A stretch of 49,701 nt of DNA. It comes from SZAS-79 sp038211455 (GTDB lineage: Bacteria > Pseudomonadota > Gammaproteobacteria > Burkholderiales > SG8-39). A model generated the notes under the pieces. The model saw only the letters and a program-made list of their open reading frames with translations, was not told where the DNA came from and ran no database searches. This document shows positions 7,301-16,483 of this stretch, one piece after another; position 1 is the first letter of the stretch; each line of letters starts with the position of its first letter. Location of the stretch: contig JBBQVP010000009.1 in the NCBI GenBank assembly GCA_038211455.1, positions 1 to 49,701 of the forward strand, written 5' to 3'. The position numbers were made by a program, and so were the translations under genes.

Positions 7301-9838
7301 ATGAACGCCTGGCTCGCGAAACCCAATACGCGGCCGCTGTTGATCGCGACGGTTCTGCTGTTCGCGCTGCCGGTGCTGATGCAGTTGATCGGCCTTACGG
7401 CGAACAACGCCAGCATGGTGGTCATCTTCGCGCTCGCGGCGATGGGACTCAACCTGCTGGTCGGTTTTACCGGGCTGACCTCATTTGGCCATGGCGCCTG
7501 GTTCGGCATCGGCGCCTACGCGGCGGGAATCGCGCAAAAGCACTGGCTGAACGGGCAGCTGCTGCTGCCGATGCTGTTCGCCGTTGTGTTCGTCGCGCTG
7601 CTGTCGGCGCTGGTCGGCGTGCTGATCCTGCGCCGGCGCGGAGTGTATTTTTCGCTGCTGACGCTGGCTTTTGCCGCGCTGACGTTCACGATCGCGTTCC
7701 GCTGGACCGAGCTGACCGGCGGAGAGGACGGGCTGGGAGGGCTCTCGCGCAGCCGCATCGGGCCGCTTGACTTCAGCGACTCGCTCGCCTACTACGGGCT
7801 GGTCGCCGTGATCGGGCTGGCGGCGTTTTACCTGCTGCTGCGCGTGGTGCGCTCTCCCTTTGGCCATGTGCTGGTGGCGATCCGCGAAAACCAGGTGCGC
7901 GCCACGTTCCAGGGCTACGACGTGGACCGCTACCGGCTTGGCGCCTTCGTGCTTTCGGCCACGGTCACGGGCCTCGCCGGCGCGCTGCTGGGATTTCTAA
8001 ACTACCTCGTCACCGCGGACATGACATCGGTCGAATTCTCCGGCGAGTTGCTGGCGATGGTGGTGATCGGCGGCATGCACCAGATCCTCGGGCCGGCGCT
8101 CGGCGCGCTGTTCTTCATCCTGTTCCGCGAGCTGTTCTCGATCTGGAGTTCCAACTGGCTGCTCTGGTTCGGCCTGGTATTCGTCGGTTTCGTGATGTTT
8201 TCCCCCGGCGGACTGACCGGCATCTGGGCGCAGTTGATGCGCCGCCTGCGGCCACCGCCCGAGGAAGGGGCCGCGATGGACGGGCGCAAACTCATTGAAG
8301 GCCTGCCCCTGCCGGAGTTCCTGCGCCCACCCCTGCAGCAGGGCACGGTGCTCGAGGTCGAGGCAGTTTCCAAACACTTCGGAGGCATCCACGCGGTGGT
8401 CGGCGCGAACCTGCGGATCGATGCCGGGCAGATCCACGCATTGATCGGGCCCAACGGCGCCGACAAGACCACGCTGTTCAACCTGGTAAGTGGCCTGTTC
8501 GCCCCCGACCAGGGCCGCGTCAGCCTGCACGGCAAGCCGATTCACGGGCTGGCGCCCAACCGGATCTGCGGGCGCGGTGTTGCGCGTTCATTCCAGATCA
8601 CCAACCTGTTCAAGGGCCTGTCGATCTACGAGAACCTGCGCCTGTCCCTGCAGGCACACCATCGCGGACGCTTCAACGCCTGGCGCGACATCGACAGCTA
8701 CACCGATATCCACGCGCAAACCGTGGAGCTGGTGCGCTTCCTCGGCGTGGACGGGATTGAGAAGGTCGTCGGCGGGGATCTGTCCTACGGCGGGCAACGC
8801 CTGGTGGATCTCGGAATTTCGCTCGGTTCGCGGCCAAGCGTGCTGCTGCTCGATGAGCCCCTGGCGGGCCTTGCGGCCGCCGAGCGTGAACGCGTGTCGC
8901 GGCTGATCCAGGAGGTAGCCGCCAACATCCCGGTGCTGATCGTCGAACACGATATCGACCGCGTGCTTGGATTCTCGCAGCATGTCACCGTGATGAACCA
9001 GGGCGAGGTCCTGATGGCGGGCACGCCTGAGGAAGTGCGCAATCATCCGCGCGTGCAGGAGATCTATACCGGCAGCGGCACGCCGGTTACGGTGGGGCGG
9101 GCGGCTGCCGGCGCAGGCAGCCGCGTCGAGCTGCTCGATTTCTCGAAGGTCAATGCGTTCTACGGCAAAAGCCATATCCTGAACGCGGCGAGCCTGGACG
9201 TTCGTGAAGGCGAGATCGTCGCGCTGCTCGGGCGCAACGGCGCCGGAAAATCGACCCTGCTTAAGACGCTCGCCGGGCTGGTAAAGCCCGCTTCCGGCAG
9301 CATCCGTTATGCGGGCCGCGACATCGCCGGGCTGCCGGCACCGGACATCGCGCGCATGGGCATCGGCTATGTTCCGCAGGGGCGGGGGCTGTTCGCCGGC
9401 ATGACGGTGGCCGAGAACCTGTCGCTGGGGCGCCTCGCCCGAAAGACCGATGGCAGCGAAGGCACGGTGTGGAGCGAGGAGAAGATCCTCGAACTCTTCC
9501 CGCGCCTGAAGGCGCGCATGCGCGTCGCCGCCGACTATCTCTCCGGCGGCGAGCAGCAGATGGTGGCGGTGGCCCGCGCGCTGTCGGGCAATGTGCGGCT
9601 GCTGTTGCTTGATGAGCCCTTCGAGGGTCTCGCGCCGTCCATCGTCCAGGAACTGTTTACGGTGTTCGACCGCTTGCGTGGCGAGACCTCGATCGTGATC
9701 GTGGAGCACAACCTCGACCTCGTGCTGGCGCTGGCCGACCGCGTGTTCGCGCTGGAGCGCGGCGAAGTCTTCCATCAGGGTCCGGCTGAGCCGCTGTTGA
9801 GGGATCTCGACTATCGCAAGCAGATACTGTGGCTGTAA
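7301..9838 (+). CDS. Fused ABC importer protein: LivM permease + LivG ATPase + LivF ATPase
   Basis: One 845-residue polypeptide holds three functions usually encoded separately. Residues 1-315 are a LivM-type permease (signature LTSFGHGAWFGIGAYAAG, 59-76). Residues about 348-592 are a LivG-type ATPase and about 608-845 a LivF-type ATPase. The LivF half has a standard Walker A (GRNGAGKST), signature (LSGGEQQ) and Walker B (LLLLDEP). The LivG half has Walker A GPNGADKTT, where the invariant glycine is aspartate 388 (codon GAC, 8462-8464), and signature LSYGGQ, while Walker B (LLLDEP) and the switch histidine (VEHD) remain. If real, the change could weaken nucleotide binding at one of the two sites; a one-base sequencing error is possible. 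It completes the importer begun by the receptor and LivH. Confidence 0.9.
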   Translation: MNAWLAKPNTRPLLIATVLLFALPVLMQLIGLTANNASMVVIFALAAMGLNLLVGFTGLTSFGHGAWFGIGAYAAGIAQKHWLNGQLLLPMLFAVVFVALLSALVGVLILRRRGVYFSLLTLAFAALTFTIAFRWTELTGGEDGLGGLSRSRIGPLDFSDSLAYYGLVAVIGLAAFYLLLRVVRSPFGHVLVAIRENQVRATFQGYDVDRYRLGAFVLSATVTGLAGALLGFLNYLVTADMTSVEFSGELLAMVVIGGMHQILGPALGALFFILFRELFSIWSSNWLLWFGLVFVGFVMFSPGGLTGIWAQLMRRLRPPPEEGAAMDGRKLIEGLPLPEFLRPPLQQGTVLEVEAVSKHFGGIHAVVGANLRIDAGQIHALIGPNGADKTTLFNLVSGLFAPDQGRVSLHGKPIHGLAPNRICGRGVARSFQITNLFKGLSIYENLRLSLQAHHRGRFNAWRDIDSYTDIHAQTVELVRFLGVDGIEKVVGGDLSYGGQRLVDLGISLGSRPSVLLLDEPLAGLAAAERERVSRLIQEVAANIPVLIVEHDIDRVLGFSQHVTVMNQGEVLMAGTPEEVRNHPRVQEIYTGSGTPVTVGRAAAGAGSRVELLDFSKVNAFYGKSHILNAASLDVREGEIVALLGRNGAGKSTLLKTLAGLVKPASGSIRYAGRDIAGLPAPDIARMGIGYVPQGRGLFAGMTVAENLSLGRLARKTDGSEGTVWSEEKILELFPRLKARMRVAADYLSGGEQQMVAVARALSGNVRLLLLDEPFEGLAPSIVQELFTVFDRLRGETSIVIVEHNLDLVLALADRVFALERGEVFHQGPAEPLLRDLDYRKQILWL

Positions 9839-9890
9839 GGAAGAACGTAAAATCCCGTGTCCGGAACCGGACATGCAAACTGGAGAGGCA

Positions 9891-11381
9891 ATGAGCAGTG
9901 CATACGATGTAGTGGTGGTGGGTGCGGGAAATGCGGCGTTCTGTGCCGCGCTGGCAGCGCAGGAAAAGGGTGCGAAGGTGCTGGTGCTCGAGCGGGCGCC
10001 CGAGGACGAGGCGGGCGGAAATTCGCGCTTCACCGCGGGGCTGATGCGCGTGGCTTACGAAGGCGTGGACGACCTCAAGCGGGCGATTCCCGACCTGAGC
10101 CCGGAGGAAATCGCGCGCACGGACTTCGGCACCTATTCCGCGAACCAGTTCCTCGACGACATGGCGCGCGTGACCGAATTCCGCTGCGACCCCGACCTGA
10201 CCGAAATCCTGGTCAAGCGCAGCCTCGATACCGTGGCCTGGATGCAGAAGAAAGGCGTCCGCTTTACCGCCGCCTGGGGACGCCAGGCGTTCAACATCAA
10301 CGGGAAGTTCAAGTTCTGGGGTGGCCTCACGGTGGAAGCGGTGGGCGGCGGTCCGGGGCTGGTGGAAAACCTGACCAACGCGGCGAAGAAGAACGGCATC
10401 GAAGTCTGGTACGAGGCGCGCGTCACCGGGTTGATGGCCGATGACGAGGGCGTGAAGGGCGTACAGGTCAAGGTCAAGGGAAAGACGACCCGGATCGACG
10501 CGAAGGCGGTGGTGCTCGCGGCGGGTGGCTTCCAGGCGAATCCGGAAATGCGCGCGCGCTACCTCGGCCCCGGCTGGGAGCTGGCCAAGGTGCGCGGCAC
10601 GCGCTTCAATACCGGCGACGTGATCCGCATGGCGCTGGACATCGGCGCCTCGCCGACCGGCAACTGGTCGGGCTGCCACGCCGTGGCCTGGGAGCGCAAC
10701 GCGCCGGAATTCGGCGACCTCGCAATCGGCGACCAGTTCCAGAAGCATTCGTATCCCTGGGGCGTCTACATCAACGCGGAGGGCAAGCGGTTCGTCGACG
10801 AGGGCGCGGATTTCCGCAACTACACCTACGCGAAGTACGGCCGCGTGATCCTCAACCAGCCCGGCCAGTTCGCCTGGCAGATCTTCGACGCGAAGATGAA
10901 GCCGCAACTGCGCGACGAGTACAAGATCAAGCAGGTGACCAAGGTCACCGCCAACACGCTCGAGGAACTGGTCACGAAACTCGACGACGTGAACGCGGAG
11001 GTTGCGCTGAAGGAGCTGAAGGCCTACAACGCGGCCGTGCAGACCGAGGTCCCGTTCAACCCGAACGTGAAGGATGGCCGCGGCACCACGGGCCTGCCCA
11101 TCCCCAAGTCGAACTGGGCCAACGTGCTCGACACGGCGCCGTATGAGGCCTATGCGGTGACCTGCGGCATCACGTTTACCTTCGGTGGCCTGCGCATCAA
11201 TACCGACGCGCAGGTGATCTCCACCGACGGGCTGCCGATCCCGGGCCTGTACGCAGCGGGCGAACTGGTCGGCGGAATCTTCTACTTCAACTATCCGGGC
11301 GGCACCGGGCTGACCAACGGTGCGGTGTTCGGCAAGATTGCGGGAACCAGCGCGGGCAGCAGCGCGGCGGGGAAGCAATGA
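9891..11381 (+). CDS. FAD-dependent dehydrogenase, tricarballylate dehydrogenase (TcuA)-like
   Basis: A 496-residue flavoprotein with the FAD motif VVVGAGNAA near residues 7-15 and the ERAPEDEAGGNSRFT segment typical of TcuA, which oxidises tricarballylate to cis-aconitate in Salmonella. Residues HSYPWGVYINAEGKRFVDEG in the middle and GELVGGIFYFNYPGGTGLTNG near the end also fit that family. The start at 9891 is chosen over 9873 because GGAG stands 6-9 bases before it. The gene follows the importer by about 50 bases and overlaps the next gene by four (ATGA), so it probably oxidises the imported compound or a derivative. No tcuB-like electron-transfer gene is present, so tricarballylate itself is not proven as substrate. 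Confidence 0.8.
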   Translation: MSSAYDVVVVGAGNAAFCAALAAQEKGAKVLVLERAPEDEAGGNSRFTAGLMRVAYEGVDDLKRAIPDLSPEEIARTDFGTYSANQFLDDMARVTEFRCDPDLTEILVKRSLDTVAWMQKKGVRFTAAWGRQAFNINGKFKFWGGLTVEAVGGGPGLVENLTNAAKKNGIEVWYEARVTGLMADDEGVKGVQVKVKGKTTRIDAKAVVLAAGGFQANPEMRARYLGPGWELAKVRGTRFNTGDVIRMALDIGASPTGNWSGCHAVAWERNAPEFGDLAIGDQFQKHSYPWGVYINAEGKRFVDEGADFRNYTYAKYGRVILNQPGQFAWQIFDAKMKPQLRDEYKIKQVTKVTANTLEELVTKLDDVNAEVALKELKAYNAAVQTEVPFNPNVKDGRGTTGLPIPKSNWANVLDTAPYEAYAVTCGITFTFGGLRINTDAQVISTDGLPIPGLYAAGELVGGIFYFNYPGGTGLTNGAVFGKIAGTSAGSSAAGKQ

Positions 11382-12190
11382 GAACCCTGGTTGCGTTCCT
11401 GGTCGCGTGCGCGTCGCTCCTTCCTTCGGCCGCGTTCCCGCAATCGGGCAAGGTGGAACTGCTGTGGCTCGGGCAATCCGCATTCCGGATCACGACCCCC
11501 GGGGGGAAGGTGATCGTGATCGATCCCTGGCTGACGAAGAACCCGCTGACGCCGCCCGAGTACAAGAAGCTCGAGGCGCTGGGCAAGGTCGACCTGCTGC
11601 TGGTCACCCACGGGCATGGCGACCATATCGGCGATGCACCCGCATTGGCCACGCTCAACCATATCCCGATGTGGGGGCCGGGCGACCTGAACATGGCGCT
11701 CTCCACGCTGGGCGTGCTGCCGCCGGCGCAACTGCCGCGTTTCAACAAGAGCGGACGCATCACCCCGCTACCCGGAATCAAGGTGACGGCAGTGCACGCC
11801 GAGCACTCGTCGGTGTACGTCTGGCGCAACCCAACCACCGGCAAGGACGAGACTCATCCGGGCGGAGAACCGGTGGGCTATATCATCGAACTGGAGAACG
11901 GCTTCCGGATCTATCACATGGGCGATACCGGGCTGTTCGGCGACCTCAAGTTGATCGGCGAGTACTACAAGCCGGATGTGGTGCTGATCCCGATTGGCGG
12001 GCACTTCACGATGGACCCGGCCGACGCCGCCTTTGCGGTGCGCGAGTTGCTGAAGACCAAGGTGGCGATCCCGATGCACTACGGCGCGAACCCGCTCGGA
12101 AAAGGCACCCCGGCTGAATTGGTGCAGGCGCTGGGTAACGCTCCGGTGAAGGTGATCGCGCTGAAGCCTGGTGACAAGGCCGAGTTCTAG
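11378..12190 (+). CDS. Exported metallo-beta-lactamase-fold hydrolase, UlaG-like
   Basis: A 270-residue protein with a Sec-type signal peptide (residues 1 to about 22, hydrophobic core LVAFLVACASLLPSAAF) and the UlaG/L-ascorbate-6-phosphate lactonase-like fold. The metal-binding motif is THGHGDH (77-83), with further ligands plausible in HAEHSS, HMGDTG and PMHYG. Relatives cleave lactones or phosphodiesters; with an export signal, this one probably acts on a substrate in the periplasm. It overlaps the preceding dehydrogenase gene by four bases, which argues for co-translation. The actual bond cleaved is unknown. Confidence 0.82.
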   Translation: MRTLVAFLVACASLLPSAAFPQSGKVELLWLGQSAFRITTPGGKVIVIDPWLTKNPLTPPEYKKLEALGKVDLLLVTHGHGDHIGDAPALATLNHIPMWGPGDLNMALSTLGVLPPAQLPRFNKSGRITPLPGIKVTAVHAEHSSVYVWRNPTTGKDETHPGGEPVGYIIELENGFRIYHMGDTGLFGDLKLIGEYYKPDVVLIPIGGHFTMDPADAAFAVRELLKTKVAIPMHYGANPLGKGTPAELVQALGNAPVKVIALKPGDKAEF

Positions 12191-12223
12191 CCGCCCTTTG
12201 CCGTGCGAATTTGAGTAGCACGC

Positions 12224-13135
12224 ATGCAACCGCGCACCATTGCCGTCTTTACCAAGAACCGGACCAACGCGGCCTACGAAGGCGCGCGCCAGGGTGCCGA
12301 TCGGGTCGCCGCCCGGCTTGGCGCGCGCGCGATCCACTACGTGCCGGACACGCCGGACGACATCGCCGAGCAGATTGCCCTGATCGGGCGCGCGGTCGGC
12401 GAACACGTGGATGCCATGGTCTTCGTGCCGGTGGATCAGGTGGCCGTGGGCGAAGCGGTCCTTCGGGCCAACGCTGCCGGCATCCCGATCGTCAACCTGA
12501 TTTCGGAAATAAAAGTAGGCGAGCGGGTCTGCTTTGTCGGGTCGGACGATTTTTCGCTTGCGGCGGAGATCACGCGGCATGTCGCGCGACATCTGGGGCC
12601 GGGCGCACGAATCCTGATCCTCGAAGGCATCCCGGCGTCTGGGACGACGGGTGAGAGGCAGCGTGGCATCCTGACTGCGCTCGCGGAATTCCCGCAACTC
12701 GTTGTCGTCGCTTCGGTACGCGGCGACTACCAGCGCGACATCGGATGCGCAACAGTGTCTGGGCTTCTGGCCAAGGGGGTGCGGTTCGATGCGGTCATCG
12801 CGGCCAACGATTCGATGGCCCTCGGCGCATTGGATGCGCTTGACGCAGCGGGGCTGGCCCTGCCCAGGCCGCTGGTGGTCGGGGTTAATGCAGTGCCCGA
12901 GGCGATCGCCGCGATCAAGGCCGGTCGCATGCTCGCCACGGCCGATTTCGATGCCATGGCGATGGCCTGCATAGCGACGGAAGCCGCGTTGCGGCACCTG
13001 CGCGGGGAGTCGATTCCGGCGCGGATCATGCTGCCGGTCCAGGTCGTGGACAAGGCTAACTGCGCGAACTGGGACCGCCCGTATGCCGAGCGCAACTGCC
13101 CTGCGTGGGAGGACGTCCTGCCGCGCAGCACCTGA
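12224..13135 (+). CDS. Periplasmic-binding-protein-fold protein of sugar type, without signal peptide
   Basis: A 303-residue protein of the Peripla_BP_4 / ribose-receptor fold: IAVFTKNRTNAAYEGARQGAD at the first strand-helix, GIPIVNL near residues 85-92, and GVRFDAVIAANDSMALGALDAL near 185-206. It has neither an N-terminal signal peptide nor a DNA-binding domain. An in-frame stop TGA at 12212-12214 rules out an upstream extension. The mature-like domain therefore starts directly at residue 4, suggesting a cytoplasmic ligand-binding or enzymatic role, or loss of the signal. No ABC sugar permease or ATPase follows. It ends about 35 bases before the convergent GH88 gene. Confidence 0.72.
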   Translation: MQPRTIAVFTKNRTNAAYEGARQGADRVAARLGARAIHYVPDTPDDIAEQIALIGRAVGEHVDAMVFVPVDQVAVGEAVLRANAAGIPIVNLISEIKVGERVCFVGSDDFSLAAEITRHVARHLGPGARILILEGIPASGTTGERQRGILTALAEFPQLVVVASVRGDYQRDIGCATVSGLLAKGVRFDAVIAANDSMALGALDALDAAGLALPRPLVVGVNAVPEAIAAIKAGRMLATADFDAMAMACIATEAALRHLRGESIPARIMLPVQVVDKANCANWDRPYAERNCPAWEDVLPRST

Positions 13136-13170
13136 GGCACCGGAACGCGTGCCGGCTCGCGGCGGCGACC

Positions 13171-14322
13171 TTACAGCTTCGCGGGATCCACGATTCCGGC
13201 CACCGCCAGCAGGCTCTCGAAGAAGTAGTAGTCCCCGACGATGAACTCGCAGTTGGTGCCGGCGTCATGGGGCCGCGCGTCGGGCCGCTTGTTGAAGCAC
13301 GCGTTGGTCAGCATTCCCGGAGAACGCGTGTCGTTCGCGCCGACCGGCGTGAGGCAGCGTTCGACGAGGGCGGCAACGGTTTCTTCGGCAAACGCGCGGT
13401 AGGCCTTTGCCTTCGGCGCCGGCGCGACCGTCGCCAGGCGCAGCAGCGCGGCGGCGGCGATCGAGGTGGCCGCCGAGTCGCGCTCGGTGTCGGGGATCTT
13501 GGGGTCGTCGAAATCCCAGTACGCGATGCGATCGGCCGGCACATGCGCGATCCACCAGTCCGCACCACGCATGGCGGACGCAAGCCAGTGCGCCTGCGTG
13601 CGATCGTGCAGGAAGCTCATGGTGGAGAACAGCATCCCCCAGCCCTGCGCGCGGCCCCAGGTGCTGGTGTCGCTGATGCCCTTGTGGGTGTAGTGGCGCA
13701 CAAGCTCGCCGGATTTCGGGTCGAGCGAGCTCGACTGGATGAAGGAATCGTCCGCGCGCAGGTGCAGGCCGACGATGCGGTCCGCATGATGGAATGCCAC
13801 GTCGCGCATCGCAGGGTCGTTCGCCTCGCGCGCCGCCCAGTACAGGAAGGGCGCGGTCTGCATGCTGTCGATGCTCGTCTCCCCGCTGCCGATGTGCGCG
13901 CCTTCCTCGGCCTGGCTGCCCAGCGGCACCAGCCCGAGCACCGGGTCGTACATCTTCACCAGGCTGCGCGCGCAGGCGAGGACGTTGTCGCGCAGCTTCG
14001 GCCGGTCGCCGAGCATCGCGCCGATGGCTGCGCCGTAGTAGACGGGAAACGACTTGAATACCGAGTGCTGGGTCGTGCGGTCGCCGATGCGCGCAGCCAG
14101 GCGATGCGCGCGCGCTTCGAGCGCCGGATTCGGCGCCACCTTCAGCGCCAGCCAGTGCATGCCGACGTAGTAGCCACCGGTCCAGTCCCCGTCATCGGTG
14201 GTGACCCAGTCGCCGGTATCAGTGTTGGCCCAGTGGGGGAACTTGTCGCCGATCCGGCGCGCGGTGTCCTCGATGCGTCCGATCACGCGCTGTATCGCAG
14301 CATTCCAGTGTGCGACTGCCAT
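13171..14322 (-). CDS. Glycoside hydrolase family 88-like unsaturated glycuronyl hydrolase
   Basis: A 383-residue (alpha/alpha)6-barrel-type protein similar to GH88 enzymes, which hydrolyse unsaturated uronic acids from the ends of oligosaccharides made by polysaccharide lyases. Family-like segments are DDGDWTGGYYVGMHWLALK (43-61), TSTWGRAQGWGMLFS with the usual RGQAW-like turn in the middle, and WDFDDPKIPDTERDSAATSIAAAALL in the last third. No signal peptide is evident, so action is probably cytoplasmic. The gene stands alone, convergent with the sugar-receptor-like gene and divergent from the hydrolase gene; no lyase or transporter for uronic acids adjoins it. The specific sugar is unknown. 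Confidence 0.82.
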   Translation of the reverse strand: MAVAHWNAAIQRVIGRIEDTARRIGDKFPHWANTDTGDWVTTDDGDWTGGYYVGMHWLALKVAPNPALEARAHRLAARIGDRTTQHSVFKSFPVYYGAAIGAMLGDRPKLRDNVLACARSLVKMYDPVLGLVPLGSQAEEGAHIGSGETSIDSMQTAPFLYWAAREANDPAMRDVAFHHADRIVGLHLRADDSFIQSSSLDPKSGELVRHYTHKGISDTSTWGRAQGWGMLFSTMSFLHDRTQAHWLASAMRGADWWIAHVPADRIAYWDFDDPKIPDTERDSAATSIAAAALLRLATVAPAPKAKAYRAFAEETVAALVERCLTPVGANDTRSPGMLTNACFNKRPDARPHDAGTNCEFIVGDYYFFESLLAVAGIVDPAKL

Positions 14323-14433
14323 GGTTCGCTTTCTCCCGAATTTGCCTCATCATAGCCAATCAGGCCGCCATCCAGAGGGCCGGGTTCAACACTGTTTCAC
14401 CACGTGCCCCCATTCTCGCAAGGAGCCCTCGCC

Positions 14434-15324
14434 ATGCACATGCACGAACCTGTCACCCAGCTGCAGATCGACCAGCGCGTCTTCGACCTTTATGACGAGT
14501 ATTGCCACGGCGGCATCGATCGGCGCGAGTTCCTCGCGCGCTCGGCCGCGCTCGTCGCGGGCGGCCTGGTCATGGCGCAGGCGCTTTTGCCGAGGTACGC
14601 ACAGGCGCAGACCATCTCGTTTACCGACACGCGCATCAAAGCGCAGTACGCGACCTACCCATCGCCCGGAGGAAACTCCGGCCTGATGCGCGGCTACCTG
14701 GTGCGCCCGGCCGGGCAGGGCCCGTTTCCGGCGGTGCTGGTGATCCATGAGAACCGCGGGCTGAATCCCTACATCGAGGACGTTGCGCGCCGCGCGGCGG
14801 TCGAGGGATTTCTTGCTCTGGCGCCGGACGGGCTGTTCCCGGCGGGCGGCTACCCGGGCAACGACGACGAAGGCCGTGCGCTGCAGTCAGGCCTCGACCA
14901 GGCGAAGCTGCGCACCGACATGCTGAACGGGGCGAGGTTCCTGAAGGCGCACGCCCTGTCGAACGGCAAGCTGGGTGCAACCGGCTTTTGCTGGGGCGGC
15001 GGGACGACCAATTTCCTCGCCGTGGCGATGGGTGGCGACTTGCAGGCGGGCGTGCCTTACTACGGTGCAGCCGCGGAGACAGCCGGCGTGGCAAAGATCA
15101 AGGCGGCGCTGCTGGTCAACAACGCGGAGAACGACGACCGGATCAACGCAATGTGGCCGGCCTACGAGGCGGCGCTGAAGGCTGCCGGTGTGCCGCACGA
15201 GCATTACAGCTATCCCGGTACCCAGCACGGCTTCCACAACAACTCGACGCCGCGTTACAACGAAGCGGCCGCGAAGTTATCGTGGGAGCGGACAGTGGCG
15301 CACTTTCGCAAGCACCTGGGCTGA
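14434..15324 (+). CDS. Exported dienelactone-hydrolase-family alpha/beta hydrolase
   Basis: A 296-residue protein. Residues near 29-55 (DRREFLARSAALVAGGL, then PRYAQAQ) look like a Tat signal peptide. The hydrolase domain has the cysteine nucleophile in GFCWGGG, an aspartate candidate in NAENDDR and the histidine in GTQHGFHNNS, the Cys-Asp-His triad of the dienelactone hydrolase family. The ATG at 14434 is chosen over the GTG at 14404 because AAGGAG sits 8 bases before it. Related exported enzymes are common but their substrates are unknown; no chlorocatechol pathway genes are nearby, so a true dienelactone role is not supported. Confidence 0.85.
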   Translation: MHMHEPVTQLQIDQRVFDLYDEYCHGGIDRREFLARSAALVAGGLVMAQALLPRYAQAQTISFTDTRIKAQYATYPSPGGNSGLMRGYLVRPAGQGPFPAVLVIHENRGLNPYIEDVARRAAVEGFLALAPDGLFPAGGYPGNDDEGRALQSGLDQAKLRTDMLNGARFLKAHALSNGKLGATGFCWGGGTTNFLAVAMGGDLQAGVPYYGAAAETAGVAKIKAALLVNNAENDDRINAMWPAYEAALKAAGVPHEHYSYPGTQHGFHNNSTPRYNEAAAKLSWERTVAHFRKHLG

Positions 15325-15457
15325 TTCAATCTGCTGTGGCGCCGGTTGCGCGCCGTCCGGTCGGCGACTGATTATTGCCACTTTTTGCCCGGAGGGTGCG
15401 TGGATACTGGGTTGCACGGCGAATTACTGCCACGCTGCGGTCTCCAGGTTGGCGGGT

Positions 15458-16468
15458 CTAGGTCAACACATACTCCCACCAGCACGCCTGTTCGGCCACC
15501 AGGAGAACGTAGCGGCCGCTTTCCTGACGCTTCTCGACGGTGCCCAGCAAAACGAGCCGGTTGTCCTGGATCTGCATGCAGCTGACCATCGAAGCAGTCC
15601 AATCGCCACCGACCAGGGTGTGCAAGTCCAGCGACCCGCTGGCCGATCCCGACCAGAGCCAGGCACGAAAGCGCTGCGACCGTGGCGTCTCTTCCAACCA
15701 TCCAGCCTGGAACCCTGCTACGCAGCTGGTTGCCACAGCCGTCGCCACGCCCTCGGGCGTCAAATCCACCAGACTTTCCGCGCTTCCGCGCCACAGCCCG
15801 GCGCGCTTGGGCGCGCCGGTGTCGACGGTCGGTTCAAACTCGCCCACCTGATCCTCTGCTGATACGCCACGGACGCACGAGGCATCGACGTCTTTCGGGT
15901 GAAGCGATACGAAGGTGTCCGAACTCCCCCGCCAGATGCATGCACCGGCAGCCATGCCGCCGCTGCTGCCGCCCTGGACATCCCCGCATATCGCATACGC
16001 GGCACAGCCTGCACTGGCGTCATGCGGATTGGCCAGTACCAGCGGCGCGCTGTTTCCAGTCCATAGCAGCGCGCGCGCCGGCGCGTCTCCGACCTGCTCT
16101 CCGCTGCCGACAACGTGCAGGCCGTCGGCTGCAGTGGCGTGCGAAAATGCGAACCCTGGCGCCGGGAGCGCGCTGCCCAGGGCCTGCTCGCCACGAACCG
16201 TCCATGCGGCGGCCTGCGCAGTATTTTTCTTGCCGGTCCATACCGTTCCCACATGGATCGGCTCAGGGCCTACGGGCGCGCCTGCTTCGACCTTGCCCAG
16301 CGCAATCGCGCCCCCCGCAGTACACAGGAACGTCTTGTTCGCGCTTTTGGAGTAGATCCCGGCAGGTTCGCTCCCGAGGAATCCGGCGCCGCGGGAGCCC
16401 TTGACGCCCTTGGGCAGCGGAATCAGATGAAAACCAGCGCGACGATGATCGATGATCCGGGTAGACAT
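15458..16468 (-). CDS. Repeat protein of unknown function, probable beta-propeller
   Basis: A 336-residue protein I cannot assign to a characterised family. It contains about four imperfect repeats of roughly 45-55 residues, each with a tryptophan-centred unit such as ALLWTGN, CIWRGSSDTFVSLHP, AGLWRGSAESLVDLTP and AWLWSGSASGSLDLH. These are followed by small-residue-rich stretches ending in an xxVGxx turn. This spacing fits the blades of a beta-propeller, similar to HAF-type repeats. There is no signal peptide and no obvious catalytic motif. GGAGG stands 9 bases before the ATG. It lies just downstream of the truncated DinB gene in an accessory region. Confidence 0.6.
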   Translation of the reverse strand: MSTRIIDHRRAGFHLIPLPKGVKGSRGAGFLGSEPAGIYSKSANKTFLCTAGGAIALGKVEAGAPVGPEPIHVGTVWTGKKNTAQAAAWTVRGEQALGSALPAPGFAFSHATAADGLHVVGSGEQVGDAPARALLWTGNSAPLVLANPHDASAGCAAYAICGDVQGGSSGGMAAGACIWRGSSDTFVSLHPKDVDASCVRGVSAEDQVGEFEPTVDTGAPKRAGLWRGSAESLVDLTPEGVATAVATSCVAGFQAGWLEETPRSQRFRAWLWSGSASGSLDLHTLVGGDWTASMVSCMQIQDNRLVLLGTVEKRQESGRYVLLVAEQACWWEYVLT

Positions 16469-16483
16469 TTGCGTACGCCTCCA

